A stretch of DNA of 64,000 nt from Verrucosispora sp. NA02020. GTDB taxonomy: Bacteria > Actinomycetota > Actinomycetes > Mycobacteriales > Micromonosporaceae. The notes beneath the pieces were generated by a model that was not told the origin of the DNA, did no database searches, and worked only from the letters and a program-made list of their open reading frames with translations. Below, in pieces: positions 42,808 to 50,716 of this stretch. The stretch is from positions 868,001-932,000 of the forward strand of contig NZ_CP054923.1 of NCBI RefSeq assembly GCF_013364215.1, read 5' to 3'. Position 1 is the stretch's first letter, and each line of letters starts with the position of its first letter. A program made the translations under genes and the position numbers.

Positions 42808-43257
42808 ATGTCCCGCGTTCAACTTGCCCTGCGCGTGTCCGACCTCGAAGGCTCCGTGGCCTTCTACGCGAAGCTGTTCGGTGTCGAACCGGCCAAGCGC
42901 CGCCCCGGCTACGCCAACTTCGCCGTCCAGAACCCGCCGTTGAAGCTCGTGCTCCTGGCGGGCGAGCCCGGCCAGCCGACCGTGCTGGACCACCTGGGCG
43001 TCGAGGTCTCCACCACCGAAGAGGTCAACGCCGCCACCCGGCGCCTCACCGAATCCGGCCTGATCACCCTGGAGGAGAACAGCACCGAATGCTGCTACGC
43101 CCTCCAGGACAAGGTCTGGGTGCGTGGCCCCGGCGACGAACCCTGGGAGGTCTACACCGTCAAGGCCGACTCCGACCACCTGGAGAAGACCACCGCGAGC
43201 GCCTGCGACACCCCCGCCACCGACAAGCAGCCCGCCACCACCGGCACCTGCTGCTGA
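42808..43257 (+). CDS. arsI: ArsI/CadI-family VOC lyase (C-As bond cleavage)
   Basis: Vicinal-oxygen-chelate dioxygenase of 149 residues. Metal-ligand candidates Gln5 (RVQLALRVS), His62 (DHLGVEVST) and Glu114 (PWEVYTV) and the vicinal cysteine pair Cys95-Cys96 (STECCYAL) match the ArsI type that demethylates trivalent methylarsenite and cleaves aromatic arsenicals; the close relative CadI is less well defined. Cys-rich C-terminus TGTCC. Divergently transcribed from arsR, so the same repressor likely controls it. Confidence 0.88.
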   Translation: MSRVQLALRVSDLEGSVAFYAKLFGVEPAKRRPGYANFAVQNPPLKLVLLAGEPGQPTVLDHLGVEVSTTEEVNAATRRLTESGLITLEENSTECCYALQDKVWVRGPGDEPWEVYTVKADSDHLEKTTASACDTPATDKQPATTGTCC

Positions 43258-43281
43258 CCGCACCCGACCACAGCGGCAGAC

Positions 43282-43340
43282 GTCCCGCCCGCAACGCCCG
43301 GACTCTCGCGAGACAGTACGAGCCGGGCGGCGGGCGGGAC
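43282..43340 (+). terminator. long GC hairpin after arsI
   Basis: GTCCCGCCCGC (43282-43292) pairs with GCGGGCGGGAC (43330-43340); inner CCCGG/CCGGG arms continue the stem with small bulges. Confidence 0.65.
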
Positions 43341-43514
43341 GGTGGCAAACACGGTGACCGGATGGTCGGCGGTCGGCGGGGTGGCAGCGGTGGGTGATAT
43401 CGGATGGTCTTGTGATCCTCCGGCAGATGGTCTCCGCCGGAGCGCTGCTGCCACACCTGGTCGGCCACTGTGGGCGAGACCGCCTGATCAGGCCGACCAC
43501 GCCCGCCCGCTGCG

Positions 43515-44213
43515 TCACGTCACGCACCGGAAATCCGGGGCGGTCGAGGTCAGCAGGGCCGTCCTCGCGGGCACTTTCCACGCCCGGTCCAGTTCGGCGG
43601 CGAGTGTGCCCAGCAGACGCGGTACGTCCGTGGCGGCCGAGTCGTGCATCGCCTCGACGACGACCAGCACGGTGGAGGTCTCCTCGCGCACCGCCGACCA
43701 GCCGCTCTGTCTGTTGGTCCAGCGTCGGGCGTGGGCCCGTCCGTGCGGGTCGGCGAAGATCACCTCACCGGGGTCGGGCCGCTCCTCGGCCCCGCTCAAG
43801 GTCAGGTAGCGCTCGTCGCCCCGGGCGTGCCGAACCTCGATGCCACCGCCGACGCGATCGACGTCGAGGATTCCGACCGGGATCGCGTACGCGGCCGAGA
43901 CGGCGTTGCCGAGGTCGACGAGCGGGTGCACCCGGGGCAGGTCACCGGTGGTACGCAGCCGCCGCAGCAGGGACTCCGACGCGCAGCGGTACCTGGTCGG
44001 CGCCAGCCCCATCCGGGCGAATGCCCGACGCCACGCCTGGATCTCCGCAAGACCCGCTTCGCTGCCGGCGGCGAGCCGCTGCCGGGCCTGCGCCAGCAGG
44101 TCGGCCAGCGGCAGTTCGGCTCGCGGCTCACCGGCGACGCCCTCGGCGTACAGCACGCCGGCGACCAGTGGCGGATGCTCGGCCCGGACCTCGGGAGAGT
44201 GCTGAAAGTACAC
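43515..44213 (-). CDS. free-standing B3/4 (PheRS-beta-like) domain protein
   Basis: Protein of 232 residues made of the B3/4 domain known from the editing site of phenylalanyl-tRNA synthetase beta. Readable elements are ELPLADLLAQARQRLAAGSE, WRRAFARMGLAPTRYRCASE, VDLGNAVSAAYAIPVGILDV, RWTNRQSGWSAVREETSTVL and VVVEAMHDSAATDVPRLLGT. Stand-alone copies are thought to act on aminoacyl-tRNA or related amino acid derivatives but are uncharacterised. It follows lysE-like by 11 bases, with GAGGAG before GTG 44213. A role in removing toxic amino acids is inference. Confidence 0.85.
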   Translation of the reverse strand: MYFQHSPEVRAEHPPLVAGVLYAEGVAGEPRAELPLADLLAQARQRLAAGSEAGLAEIQAWRRAFARMGLAPTRYRCASESLLRRLRTTGDLPRVHPLVDLGNAVSAAYAIPVGILDVDRVGGGIEVRHARGDERYLTLSGAEERPDPGEVIFADPHGRAHARRWTNRQSGWSAVREETSTVLVVVEAMHDSAATDVPRLLGTLAAELDRAWKVPARTALLTSTAPDFRCVT

Positions 44214-44224
44214 GCCTCGACTCC

Positions 44225-44836
44225 TCACGCCTCGGCGCGGGCCAGCAGCAGGCCCAGCGCCAGGAACGACCCGGCGAAGCACCGGCGCAACCAGTCGGCC
44301 ACCCGGGGGCGGTCGAGCACGCGTCGGCGTACGGCGGCGGCTCCCAGGCCATAGCCGACGAAGACCACCAGCGTGGTGGCGGTGAACACCGCGCCGAGCC
44401 CGAGCATCCGGCCGAGGGCTCCCGGCGTCTCCGGGTGGACGAACTGCGGCAGGAACGCCACAAAGAAGATCGTCAACTTCGGATTGAGCAGGTTCATCAG
44501 CACCGCCGAGACGATGACCTTGCCCGCCGGACGGGTGGGGGAGGTGTCGTCCACGGTGATCGCACCCCGGTCCCGCAGCGTGGCGAAGGCGAGCCAGAGC
44601 AGGTAGCCCACGCCCAGGTACTTGACCAGGTCGAAGGCGAGCGCGCTGGAGTGCAGCAGCGCGGCGAGCCCGGTCACGGCCGCCACCAGGTGCGGGACGG
44701 TGCCCAGGGTGCCGCCCAGCGCGGCGACCAGGGCGGCCCGGCGCCCACCGGTCAACCCGGCGGAGAGTGTGAACAGCACCCCGGCGCCCGGGGTGACGAC
44801 CACGACGAGCGTGGTCAACAGGAACGCGATGGTCAC
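44225..44836 (-). CDS. LysE family amino acid exporter
   Basis: Six-helix LysE/RhtB exporter, 203 residues: MTIAFLLTTLVVVVTPGAGV with the family's TPGP-like TPGAG, GGRRAALVAALGGTLGTVPH, LAFDLVKYLGVGYLLWLAFA and VLMNLLNPKLTIFFVAFLPQ (NPK motif). Substrate likely an amino acid or homoserine lactone type molecule. GTG 44836 faces the divergent mocR gene 58 bases away; the B3/4 gene is downstream in the same transcript. Confidence 0.9.
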   Translation of the reverse strand: MTIAFLLTTLVVVVTPGAGVLFTLSAGLTGGRRAALVAALGGTLGTVPHLVAAVTGLAALLHSSALAFDLVKYLGVGYLLWLAFATLRDRGAITVDDTSPTRPAGKVIVSAVLMNLLNPKLTIFFVAFLPQFVHPETPGALGRMLGLGAVFTATTLVVFVGYGLGAAAVRRRVLDRPRVADWLRRCFAGSFLALGLLLARAEA

Positions 44837-44894
44837 GAGGTTGCTCCCTGGTCCGGTGATGGCACACCGGCAACCCTGTCGCCAGAATGGTCCG

Positions 44895-46445
44895 ATGGAC
44901 AGTGCCAAAACCGCCCCGCCTGACCGGTCCATAACCGAAAGGACGGTCACGCCTCCGGTGGTGGCGGGGCCCCCGGTCAACGCCGGGTCGGACTTCCTGC
45001 ATCTCGACATCGGGCAGGCTCCGGCGGGTGGGCGGGCGGCCTGGCTTGCCCACCGGCTACGCCGGGCGATCGGCGACGGGGTGGTACCGGTCGGCGCCAG
45101 GCTGCCCGCCACCCGGGTACTCGCCGCCGATCTCGGGGTGTCGCGGGGGGTGGTGGTCGAGGCGTACCAGCGCCTGGTGGAGGACGGGCACCTCGCCGGC
45201 CGGGGCCGTGCCGGGACCGTGGTGGTCGCCACCGGAGTCGCGGCGCCGCCGGGCGCCGGGACGGGGTGCGGGGCGCGGACCTCGGGGACACCCGGTGTCC
45301 GATCGTCGGACGACACCGTCCTGTTCCCGCAGGTGCCCGGCCCGGACGCCTTCGACGCGGTACGCGCCGCCCCGGCGCGGATCGACCTGACACCCGGCGT
45401 ACCCGATCTGGCGGCGTTTCCCCGCGCGGCCTGGCTGCGGGCCGAGAAGGTGGTGCTGGGGCGGCTGGCCGCATCGGACCTCGGCTACGGCGACCCGTGC
45501 GGGACGCCGACGCTGCGCCGCGCCGTCGCCGGGTGGCTGGCCCTCAACCGGGGGATCAGCGTCGACCCGGCCGAGGTGATCGTCACCACCGGGGTGTCGC
45601 AGGCGCTCGGCCTGCTCGCCCAGGTGCTGCCGGACGACGGCATCACCACCGTCGGCGTGGAAGACCCCGGTTCCCTCGGCGTCCGGCAACATCTCGACAA
45701 CTGGCGGCTCGACACGGTGCCGATCCCGGTCGACGCCGCCGGACTGCGGGTGGACGAACTGGCCGCCAGCGGGGCACCTGCGGTGATGCTCACCCCCGCG
45801 CACCAGTTCCCGACCGGCGTGGTGCTCGACGGCGAGCGGCGCCGCCGGCTCGCCGACTGGGCCCGCAGCGGCGGTCTGGTCATCGAGGACGACTACGACG
45901 CCGAGCACCGCTACGACCGCCCGCCGGTGCCCGCGCTGCGGGCCACCCTGCCGGAGCGGGTCTGCTACGCCGGCAGCGTGTCGAAGCTGCTCGCCCCGGC
46001 GCTGCGGATCGGTTGGCTGCTGGTGCCCCACCGGTACCGGGACCCCGTGGTGGCCGCCAAACGCAACGCCGACCTGGGCAACGCGATTCTGCCGCAACTG
46101 GTCCTCGCCGAGCTGATCACCTCAGGGGCGCTGGAACGGCAACTGCGGCTGCTGCGCCGCCGGCACGTACGCCGCCGGGACGCGATGATCGCCGCCCTGG
46201 CACGTCACCTGCCCAGGGCGACCGTGCACGGAGCAGCGGCCGGGCTGCACCTGACCGTCACCCTGGACGGCAACGTGGTGGACACCGAGTTGGCGGCGGC
46301 GACTCTCGCCCGTGGGGTGAAGGTGCAGCCGTTGTCCTGGCACTGCCGCCGGCCGTACCCGCCCGGCCTGGTCCTCGGCTACGCGGCCAACTCCGCCTCG
46401 GCCATCGAGGAGGGCATCGCCACCGTGGCCGCCGCGCTGCGCTGA
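44895..46445 (+). CDS. MocR/PdxR-type regulator (GntR HTH fused to aminotransferase)
   Basis: Regulator of 516 residues. A GntR winged helix (about 45-115; LAHRLRRAIGDGVVPVGARL, VSRGVVVEAYQRLVEDGHLA) is linked to a fold-type I aminotransferase domain (145-516) with TTGVSQALGLLAQVLPDDGI and the PLP-lysine motif AGSVSKLLAPALRIGWLLVP. MocR proteins sense PLP or amino compounds bound to PLP. It is divergent from lysE and probably controls it. CAGAAT lies six bases before ATG 44895, suggesting a leaderless mRNA. Confidence 0.92.
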   Translation: MDSAKTAPPDRSITERTVTPPVVAGPPVNAGSDFLHLDIGQAPAGGRAAWLAHRLRRAIGDGVVPVGARLPATRVLAADLGVSRGVVVEAYQRLVEDGHLAGRGRAGTVVVATGVAAPPGAGTGCGARTSGTPGVRSSDDTVLFPQVPGPDAFDAVRAAPARIDLTPGVPDLAAFPRAAWLRAEKVVLGRLAASDLGYGDPCGTPTLRRAVAGWLALNRGISVDPAEVIVTTGVSQALGLLAQVLPDDGITTVGVEDPGSLGVRQHLDNWRLDTVPIPVDAAGLRVDELAASGAPAVMLTPAHQFPTGVVLDGERRRRLADWARSGGLVIEDDYDAEHRYDRPPVPALRATLPERVCYAGSVSKLLAPALRIGWLLVPHRYRDPVVAAKRNADLGNAILPQLVLAELITSGALERQLRLLRRRHVRRRDAMIAALARHLPRATVHGAAAGLHLTVTLDGNVVDTELAAATLARGVKVQPLSWHCRRPYPPGLVLGYAANSASAIEEGIATVAAALR

Positions 46446-46469
46446 GTCATCACGAACGAGGTCCCGGTG

Positions 46470-47165
46470 TCAGTCGAACAGCCCGTCGAGCGCCTTCTGT
46501 TCGAGTTCGCGCCAGCGCTGGGCGTCCTTCAGCGCCTTGGCGATCTCCTTCTCGTCGAGGTGGTGCGCGCCCTCCTCACGGATGCACGCGACGCTGAACG
46601 GCCCGCCGACCGACGGCGAGGTCCGCTCCAGCGCCTCCAGCACCCGTATCACGCCCACCACGCCGTACTCGACGGTGCGCGTGGTCATCCGGAAGTGGGA
46701 CAGTAGCGCGCCGGCCTGCTGGGCCATGGGGGCGCCGGAGCCGATGGCGTGGAAGCCCACGTCCTCGTAGCGGCCGATGAGCCCGTTTGGGTTGATTTCC
46801 ACGATCCACGGCCCGCCCTGGCTGAAGCCGACCGCGAGCAGGTACGCCGACACCCCGCCGCCGTTGGGCTCGCCGGGCACGTCCGGGATGTAGTTCTTGT
46901 AGTGCTTCTTGAAGATGGGCAGGACGCGCTCCTGCAACTCGTCGCCGATGTCGGGGGCTTCGAGGATGGCGGTGGCCGATTCCTCCAGGAGGGGACGCAG
47001 GTCGTTGAGTACGCCCCGCGCGCCACTGCCGCCCCAGGCGGCGGAGGAGCCCAGCGGATGAAGCTTCTGGGCGGGGAAGCTCAGACCACGGTCGCTCTCG
47101 GTGATCTGGGAGTCCGCGCCGATCACCACCCCGTCGCTGCAGACAACGGCGAGTACGACGGTCAT
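46470..47165 (-). CDS. stand-alone proteasome-like Ntn hydrolase
   Basis: Protein of 231 residues with a proteasome beta-type fold. Met is followed directly by Thr (MTVVLAVVCSDGVVIGADSQ). With that Thr as residue 1 of the mature protein, Asp falls at 17 and Lys at 33 (FPAQKLHPLG), the exact beta-subunit triad spacing; GSGAPMA matches the GSG loop. Actinobacterial prcB has a long propeptide and operates with prcA; this gene has neither, so it resembles HslV/Anbu-like single-gene members. AGGAGGAC stands before the ATG. Protease activity and assembly are inferred, not shown. Confidence 0.82.
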   Translation of the reverse strand: MTVVLAVVCSDGVVIGADSQITESDRGLSFPAQKLHPLGSSAAWGGSGARGVLNDLRPLLEESATAILEAPDIGDELQERVLPIFKKHYKNYIPDVPGEPNGGGVSAYLLAVGFSQGGPWIVEINPNGLIGRYEDVGFHAIGSGAPMAQQAGALLSHFRMTTRTVEYGVVGVIRVLEALERTSPSVGGPFSVACIREEGAHHLDEKEIAKALKDAQRWRELEQKALDGLFD

Positions 47166-47300
47166 GGAGTCCTCCTGCGCAGGGGTAAGGGGTATCAGGC
47201 GCGAGGTACCCGACATGCCGTCTGCCTACACACCGACAGGTGTCGACCCGTTCGCTCGAACGACCTGCGGCCGGCGTCGAAGCAGCGGGCGCGGAGCAGG

Positions 47301-47885
47301 TCAGGACGGTTTGCGGAGTTCGGCCGCGCCGAAGGACACCGAGAACCGCTTGCACCAGATCGAGACGCTGCGGAAGTCGTCGAGATTCGCGTCGGCGGGG
47401 ATGTCGTACACCTGGTCGCCCCGGTTTCCCTTGAGCCGGTCGAGTTCGAGCCATCGCCCGTCGTCGAAGACGTGCCAGCCGTCCCGGCCGGCGATCACCG
47501 GCTGGTCGGTGAGCCAGACTCGCAGGTCGGGGCCGTTGGAGGTGGACAGGTCCTGGAGTGCCAGCCGGTGACTGCCGTCCGCGAGCCGGATCAGTCGGGC
47601 GGTGCCGGTGGTCTCGTGTTCGTGGGTGACGAACTCTCCGCTGGCCAGCAGCCTGTTCCTCGGACTCGGCGCGACGGAGACGTCGGCGGCGGAAGGTGAC
47701 GCCTGGGCGGAGGGGGACCCGGCCGCTGCCGGCGAACCCTCGGGCGCGGGTGCGCCGACCTCCGGCAGTGTCTCGGCGACCACCTGGTTGGTGAACAGCT
47801 TCCACGGTTGGAACCAGTAGAGACCGAATGCCGCGCCTGCGCCCAGCAGGACGGCGAGGAGCCAGGTCAGGGGTTTGCGCGTCAT
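47301..47885 (-). CDS. membrane-anchored DM13 domain protein
   Basis: Protein of 194 residues. N-terminal anchor (LTWLLAVLLGAGAAFGLYWF, about 5-24), a disordered Ala/Pro/Ser linker, then a DM13 electron-transfer-like domain: GEFVTHEHETTGTARLIRLA, LQDLSTSNGPDLRVWLTDQP, GNRGDQVYDIPADANLDDFR and VSIWCKRFSVSFGAAEL with the single conserved Cys. DM13 domains probably bind cytochrome or redox partners; role unknown. Transcribed toward the Ntn hydrolase gene (135-base gap) and divergent from the SDR gene. Confidence 0.9.
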   Translation of the reverse strand: MTRKPLTWLLAVLLGAGAAFGLYWFQPWKLFTNQVVAETLPEVGAPAPEGSPAAAGSPSAQASPSAADVSVAPSPRNRLLASGEFVTHEHETTGTARLIRLADGSHRLALQDLSTSNGPDLRVWLTDQPVIAGRDGWHVFDDGRWLELDRLKGNRGDQVYDIPADANLDDFRSVSIWCKRFSVSFGAAELRKPS

Positions 47886-48018
47886 CGCCGGAGCCTATGT
47901 CGGCGGAAACTCCACCGGCGCTGTCAGTCTATTTCGGATTTCTTACGGTGCGGGGTGCCCGGCGGCTCGCCGGACGAGGAGCCCGGGAAGGCCAGTCGTC
48001 ACAGGCGACCCGGATGAT

Positions 48019-48048
48019 CGCAATCCTGAGTGAACTGTCAGGATTGCG
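48019..48048. promoter_or_regulatory. perfect 11-bp palindromic operator before SDR gene
   Basis: CGCAATCCTGA (48019-48029) and TCAGGATTGCG (48038-48048) are exact inverted arms separated by eight bases, ending three bases before the ATG at 48051. Spacing and symmetry suit a TetR-type dimer. Confidence 0.75.
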
Positions 48049-48050
48049 GG

Positions 48051-48794
48051 ATGACGGTCAGAACTGCCGGCAGGGTCGCCCTGGTCACGGGCGGGAGCCG
48101 GGGCATCGGCGCCGCCGTCGCGCGCCGCCTCGCCGAGGACGGGATCGACGTCGCGTTCACCTACCGCACGGCGGGGGACAACGCGAAGTCCGTCCTGGCC
48201 GACATCGAGGCGTACGGGCGGACCGGCTTGTCGCTCAGCGCGGACAGCGCCGATCCGACGGCGGTGATCGACGCGGTGGACCGGACGGTGGCCGAGTTGG
48301 GGCGGCTGGACATCCTGGTCAACAACGCGGGGGTGTTCGCGGGTGGGCCGATCGAGTCGGTCAGCTTCGACGCGCTGGACCGGGCGGTCGCGGTGAACGT
48401 GCGCGGGGTGTACCTGGCCACCCAGGCGGCGGTGCGGCACATGGGCGATGGTGGGCGGATCGTCAACATCGGCAGCAGCTTCGCCAGTCGTGTCCCCGCG
48501 CCCGGAGTCAGCGCGTACGCGATGACCAAGAGCGCGGTGAACGGGCTGACCCGGGCCCTGGCCCGCGAACTCGGCCCGCGTGGCATCACCGTCAACCTGA
48601 TCCTGCCCGGCTCGACCGACACCGACATGAATCCGGCCGACAGCGACGGTGCGGACGCGCAGCGGACGCAGATCGCCCTCGGGCGGTACGCGTCGCCGGC
48701 CGACGTGGCCGCGACCGTCAGTCACCTGGTGGGTGACGGCGGCCGGCACATCACCGGTGCGTCGATCGCGATCGACGGCGGTGCGACCGCCTGA
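48051..48794 (+). CDS. SDR family oxidoreductase (3-oxoacyl-reductase-like)
   Basis: Classical SDR of 247 residues with VALVTGGSRGIGAAVARRLA, ILVNNAGVFAGGPIESV, the catalytic YAMTKSAVNGLTRAL and GSTDTDMNPADSDGADAQRT, ending ITGASIAIDGGATA. Its ATG at 48051 lies just beyond a perfect 11-bp-arm palindrome, so expression is probably switched by a specific repressor. An upstream in-frame GTG at 48030 lies inside that palindrome and was not used. Substrate unknown; oxidoreductases under such operators are often drug- or flavonoid-responsive. Confidence 0.9.
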   Translation: MTVRTAGRVALVTGGSRGIGAAVARRLAEDGIDVAFTYRTAGDNAKSVLADIEAYGRTGLSLSADSADPTAVIDAVDRTVAELGRLDILVNNAGVFAGGPIESVSFDALDRAVAVNVRGVYLATQAAVRHMGDGGRIVNIGSSFASRVPAPGVSAYAMTKSAVNGLTRALARELGPRGITVNLILPGSTDTDMNPADSDGADAQRTQIALGRYASPADVAATVSHLVGDGGRHITGASIAIDGGATA

Positions 48795-48858
48795 GGGGTG
48801 GCGTCCCGGCACCGTGGTGACCTAGACTCCAAACCCCGTTCGATCGAAGATCGTCGTT

Positions 48859-49683
48859 ATGGCTTCGACGGTGTCGGCCGACGTGTCCCGGCTACCGGCT
48901 GGAGCAGTTGTGGACGAAGGTCACCTGATCGATCGCCGGCGCCTGCTGGGCCTGATCACCGCCACCCTCGCCGTCGGCGTGATCCCGGAGGCGTGGCTCG
49001 CCGAGGCGGCGTACGGGGCGACGCCCCGCTGGAACCGACCGTTCGACAAGTGGGTCCCGATCACCTCGTCGTTCGGCGTACGGGTCGACCCGATCACCGG
49101 CGAGCGGCGGCAGCACAACGGCACCGACTACAGCTACGGCGGCATCCTCGGCTATCCGGTCCGGTCGATCGCGGCCGGCACCGTCACCGGCGTCACCTAC
49201 AGCGCCGCCGGGCTCGGTCACCACGCCACGGTCACCCACGCCGACGGGTGGCGCAGCGTCTACGGTCACCTGCGGGACGTACCCGTGGTGCGGGTCGGCG
49301 CCCAGCTCGCGGCCGGGCAGCACCTCGGCAACGTCGGGTCGACGGGCCGCTCCACCGGGCCGCACCTGCACCTGGAGATCTTCCATCCGAACGGGCACCG
49401 CGTGGACCCCGAGTCGATCCTCACCGGCGCTCCCTACGCCGGGGCACCCGGCCAGCCACCCGCGATTCTCACCAAGGACGGACTCATGTACCTCATCTGG
49501 AGCACCGGCGGCACCGGCTACCTGGTCACCCCCAACCGCGTGATCGGGCTGCGGTCGATGGCCCACTACAACCTGTTCAAGCGGATCATCAACTCGAACC
49601 AGGCCGCCGACCAACCCGAGATCTTCAACCAGTTGGAGATCGACCAGATCAACGCGTACCTGAACGGGCACGTCCCGGCCTGA
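48859..49683 (+). CDS. secreted M23 metallopeptidase, Tat-type signal
   Basis: Cell-wall hydrolase-type protein of 274 residues. DRRRLLGLITATLAVGVIPE (about 26-45) looks like a twin-arginine signal. The M23 catalytic domain has PFDKWVPITSSFGVRVDPIT, the zinc motif HNGTDYSYGG (HxxxD), YGHLRDVPVVRVGAQLAAGQ and TGPHLHLEIFHPN (HxH). The last 70 residues (LIWSTGGTGYLVTPNRVIGL ... IDQINAYL) are not M23 and may bind wall or act as an inhibitor. TAGACT lies about 30 bases upstream. A shorter start at GTG 48910 is possible. Confidence 0.88.
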   Translation: MASTVSADVSRLPAGAVVDEGHLIDRRRLLGLITATLAVGVIPEAWLAEAAYGATPRWNRPFDKWVPITSSFGVRVDPITGERRQHNGTDYSYGGILGYPVRSIAAGTVTGVTYSAAGLGHHATVTHADGWRSVYGHLRDVPVVRVGAQLAAGQHLGNVGSTGRSTGPHLHLEIFHPNGHRVDPESILTGAPYAGAPGQPPAILTKDGLMYLIWSTGGTGYLVTPNRVIGLRSMAHYNLFKRIINSNQAADQPEIFNQLEIDQINAYLNGHVPA

Positions 49684-49690
49684 CCCGGCG

Positions 49691-50716
49691 TCAGGTCGCG
49701 GCGCTCCGGGCGTCGCCGTCGCGCCCGTCGAGGACGGCGAGCAGGGCCGAGGCGACGAGCGCCACCGGCCGGTCGTCGTCGCGGGTCAAACAGCGCAGCG
49801 TGTCCGCCGCGAGGGTCCCCGGCATCTCCGCGAGGGCCTGGGTCAGCCGCATCCGCGCCGCCGAGTCCGCGCCCGGATCGGCGAGTTCGTCGGCCAGCGC
49901 AGTCATGATCCGTTCCGCCCACGTCGCGTCCTCGGCGAGGGCGCCCAGCAGTTCGGCCGCCTCGACGTCGTTGGGACCCTCGACCACGAGACCGACAAGC
50001 GTCGGCACCGCCCGGGTGTCGCCCCGGGCGCCGAGCGCGAGCGCGGCCGGTCCGCGCACCGCCGGCTCGGCGTCGGCGAGCGCGTCGACGAGGGCGGCAC
50101 TCGCCTCGTCGCCCGGCAACTCGGCGAGCGCCCGGACCGCGCGCCGCCGCACCTCGGCGTCACCCGAGGTCAGGCCGGACGCCACCCGGGCCACACCGGC
50201 ACCGGCCGCCCGCGCGAGAGCCCACCGCAGCGCCCCGGCGACGTGCGGATCGGACTCGCCGAGCACCGCCTCGGCCAGCAACTCGGTGGGGGCCGACTCG
50301 TGTTCGACCAGGACCGCCTGCTGGCGGCGCGCGGCACTGCCCGATCCGAGACCGTGCAGCAGTTCGATCAGACGCGCCACCTCCGGCCAGTCGGCGGGCC
50401 CGGCGGCATCGACCGTGCGGAGCCGGTCGAGCAGCTCACGCTCCCGGTGCAGCCGCTCCTCGGTCCGCCGGATGAGGTCGCCGACCAGCGCCGCCGGGGT
50501 GAAGGCGGGGTCGTCGAGGGTGCGACCGATCTCCCGCAGCGACAGCCCCAGCGAGCGCAGCCCCTCCACGTGGAAGATCCGCCGGACGTTCTCCGGGGTG
50601 TACTCCCGGAAGCCGCCCACGGTGCGACCGGTGGGACGGACCAGCCCGAGCGCGTCATAGTGCCGGAGCATCCGGGCGCTCACCCCCGACCGTCGTGCCA
50701 CCTCACCGATCAGCAC
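49691..50716 (-). CDS. MerR regulator fused to HEAT repeats
   Basis: Protein of 341 residues. The N-terminus is a MerR winged helix (MLIGEVARRSGVSARMLRHY DALGLVRP..., about 1-70) with coiled-coil (RRTEERLHRERELLDRLRTV), followed by five to six HEAT-type repeats (VARVASGLTSGDAEVRRRAV RALAELPGDE, PAVRGPAALALGARGDTRAV and later). The HEAT part replaces the usual effector domain and implies a protein or peptide partner. It overlaps the upstream HEAT gene by 14 bases and shares its promoter with a palindromic operator. Confidence 0.88.
   Translation of the reverse strand: MLIGEVARRSGVSARMLRHYDALGLVRPTGRTVGGFREYTPENVRRIFHVEGLRSLGLSLREIGRTLDDPAFTPAALVGDLIRRTEERLHRERELLDRLRTVDAAGPADWPEVARLIELLHGLGSGSAARRQQAVLVEHESAPTELLAEAVLGESDPHVAGALRWALARAAGAGVARVASGLTSGDAEVRRRAVRALAELPGDEASAALVDALADAEPAVRGPAALALGARGDTRAVPTLVGLVVEGPNDVEAAELLGALAEDATWAERIMTALADELADPGADSAARMRLTQALAEMPGTLAADTLRCLTRDDDRPVALVASALLAVLDGRDGDARSAAT

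Noticed and set aside
42808..43257. Cadmium-induced CadI rather than ArsI
   Set aside because: Vicinal CC pair and divergence from arsR favour ArsI; CadI remains possible.
48794..48859. Cyclic di-AMP (ydaO-type) riboswitch upstream of the M23 peptidase
   Set aside because: The 65-base gap is too short and lacks the ydaO core; only a TAGACT box seen.
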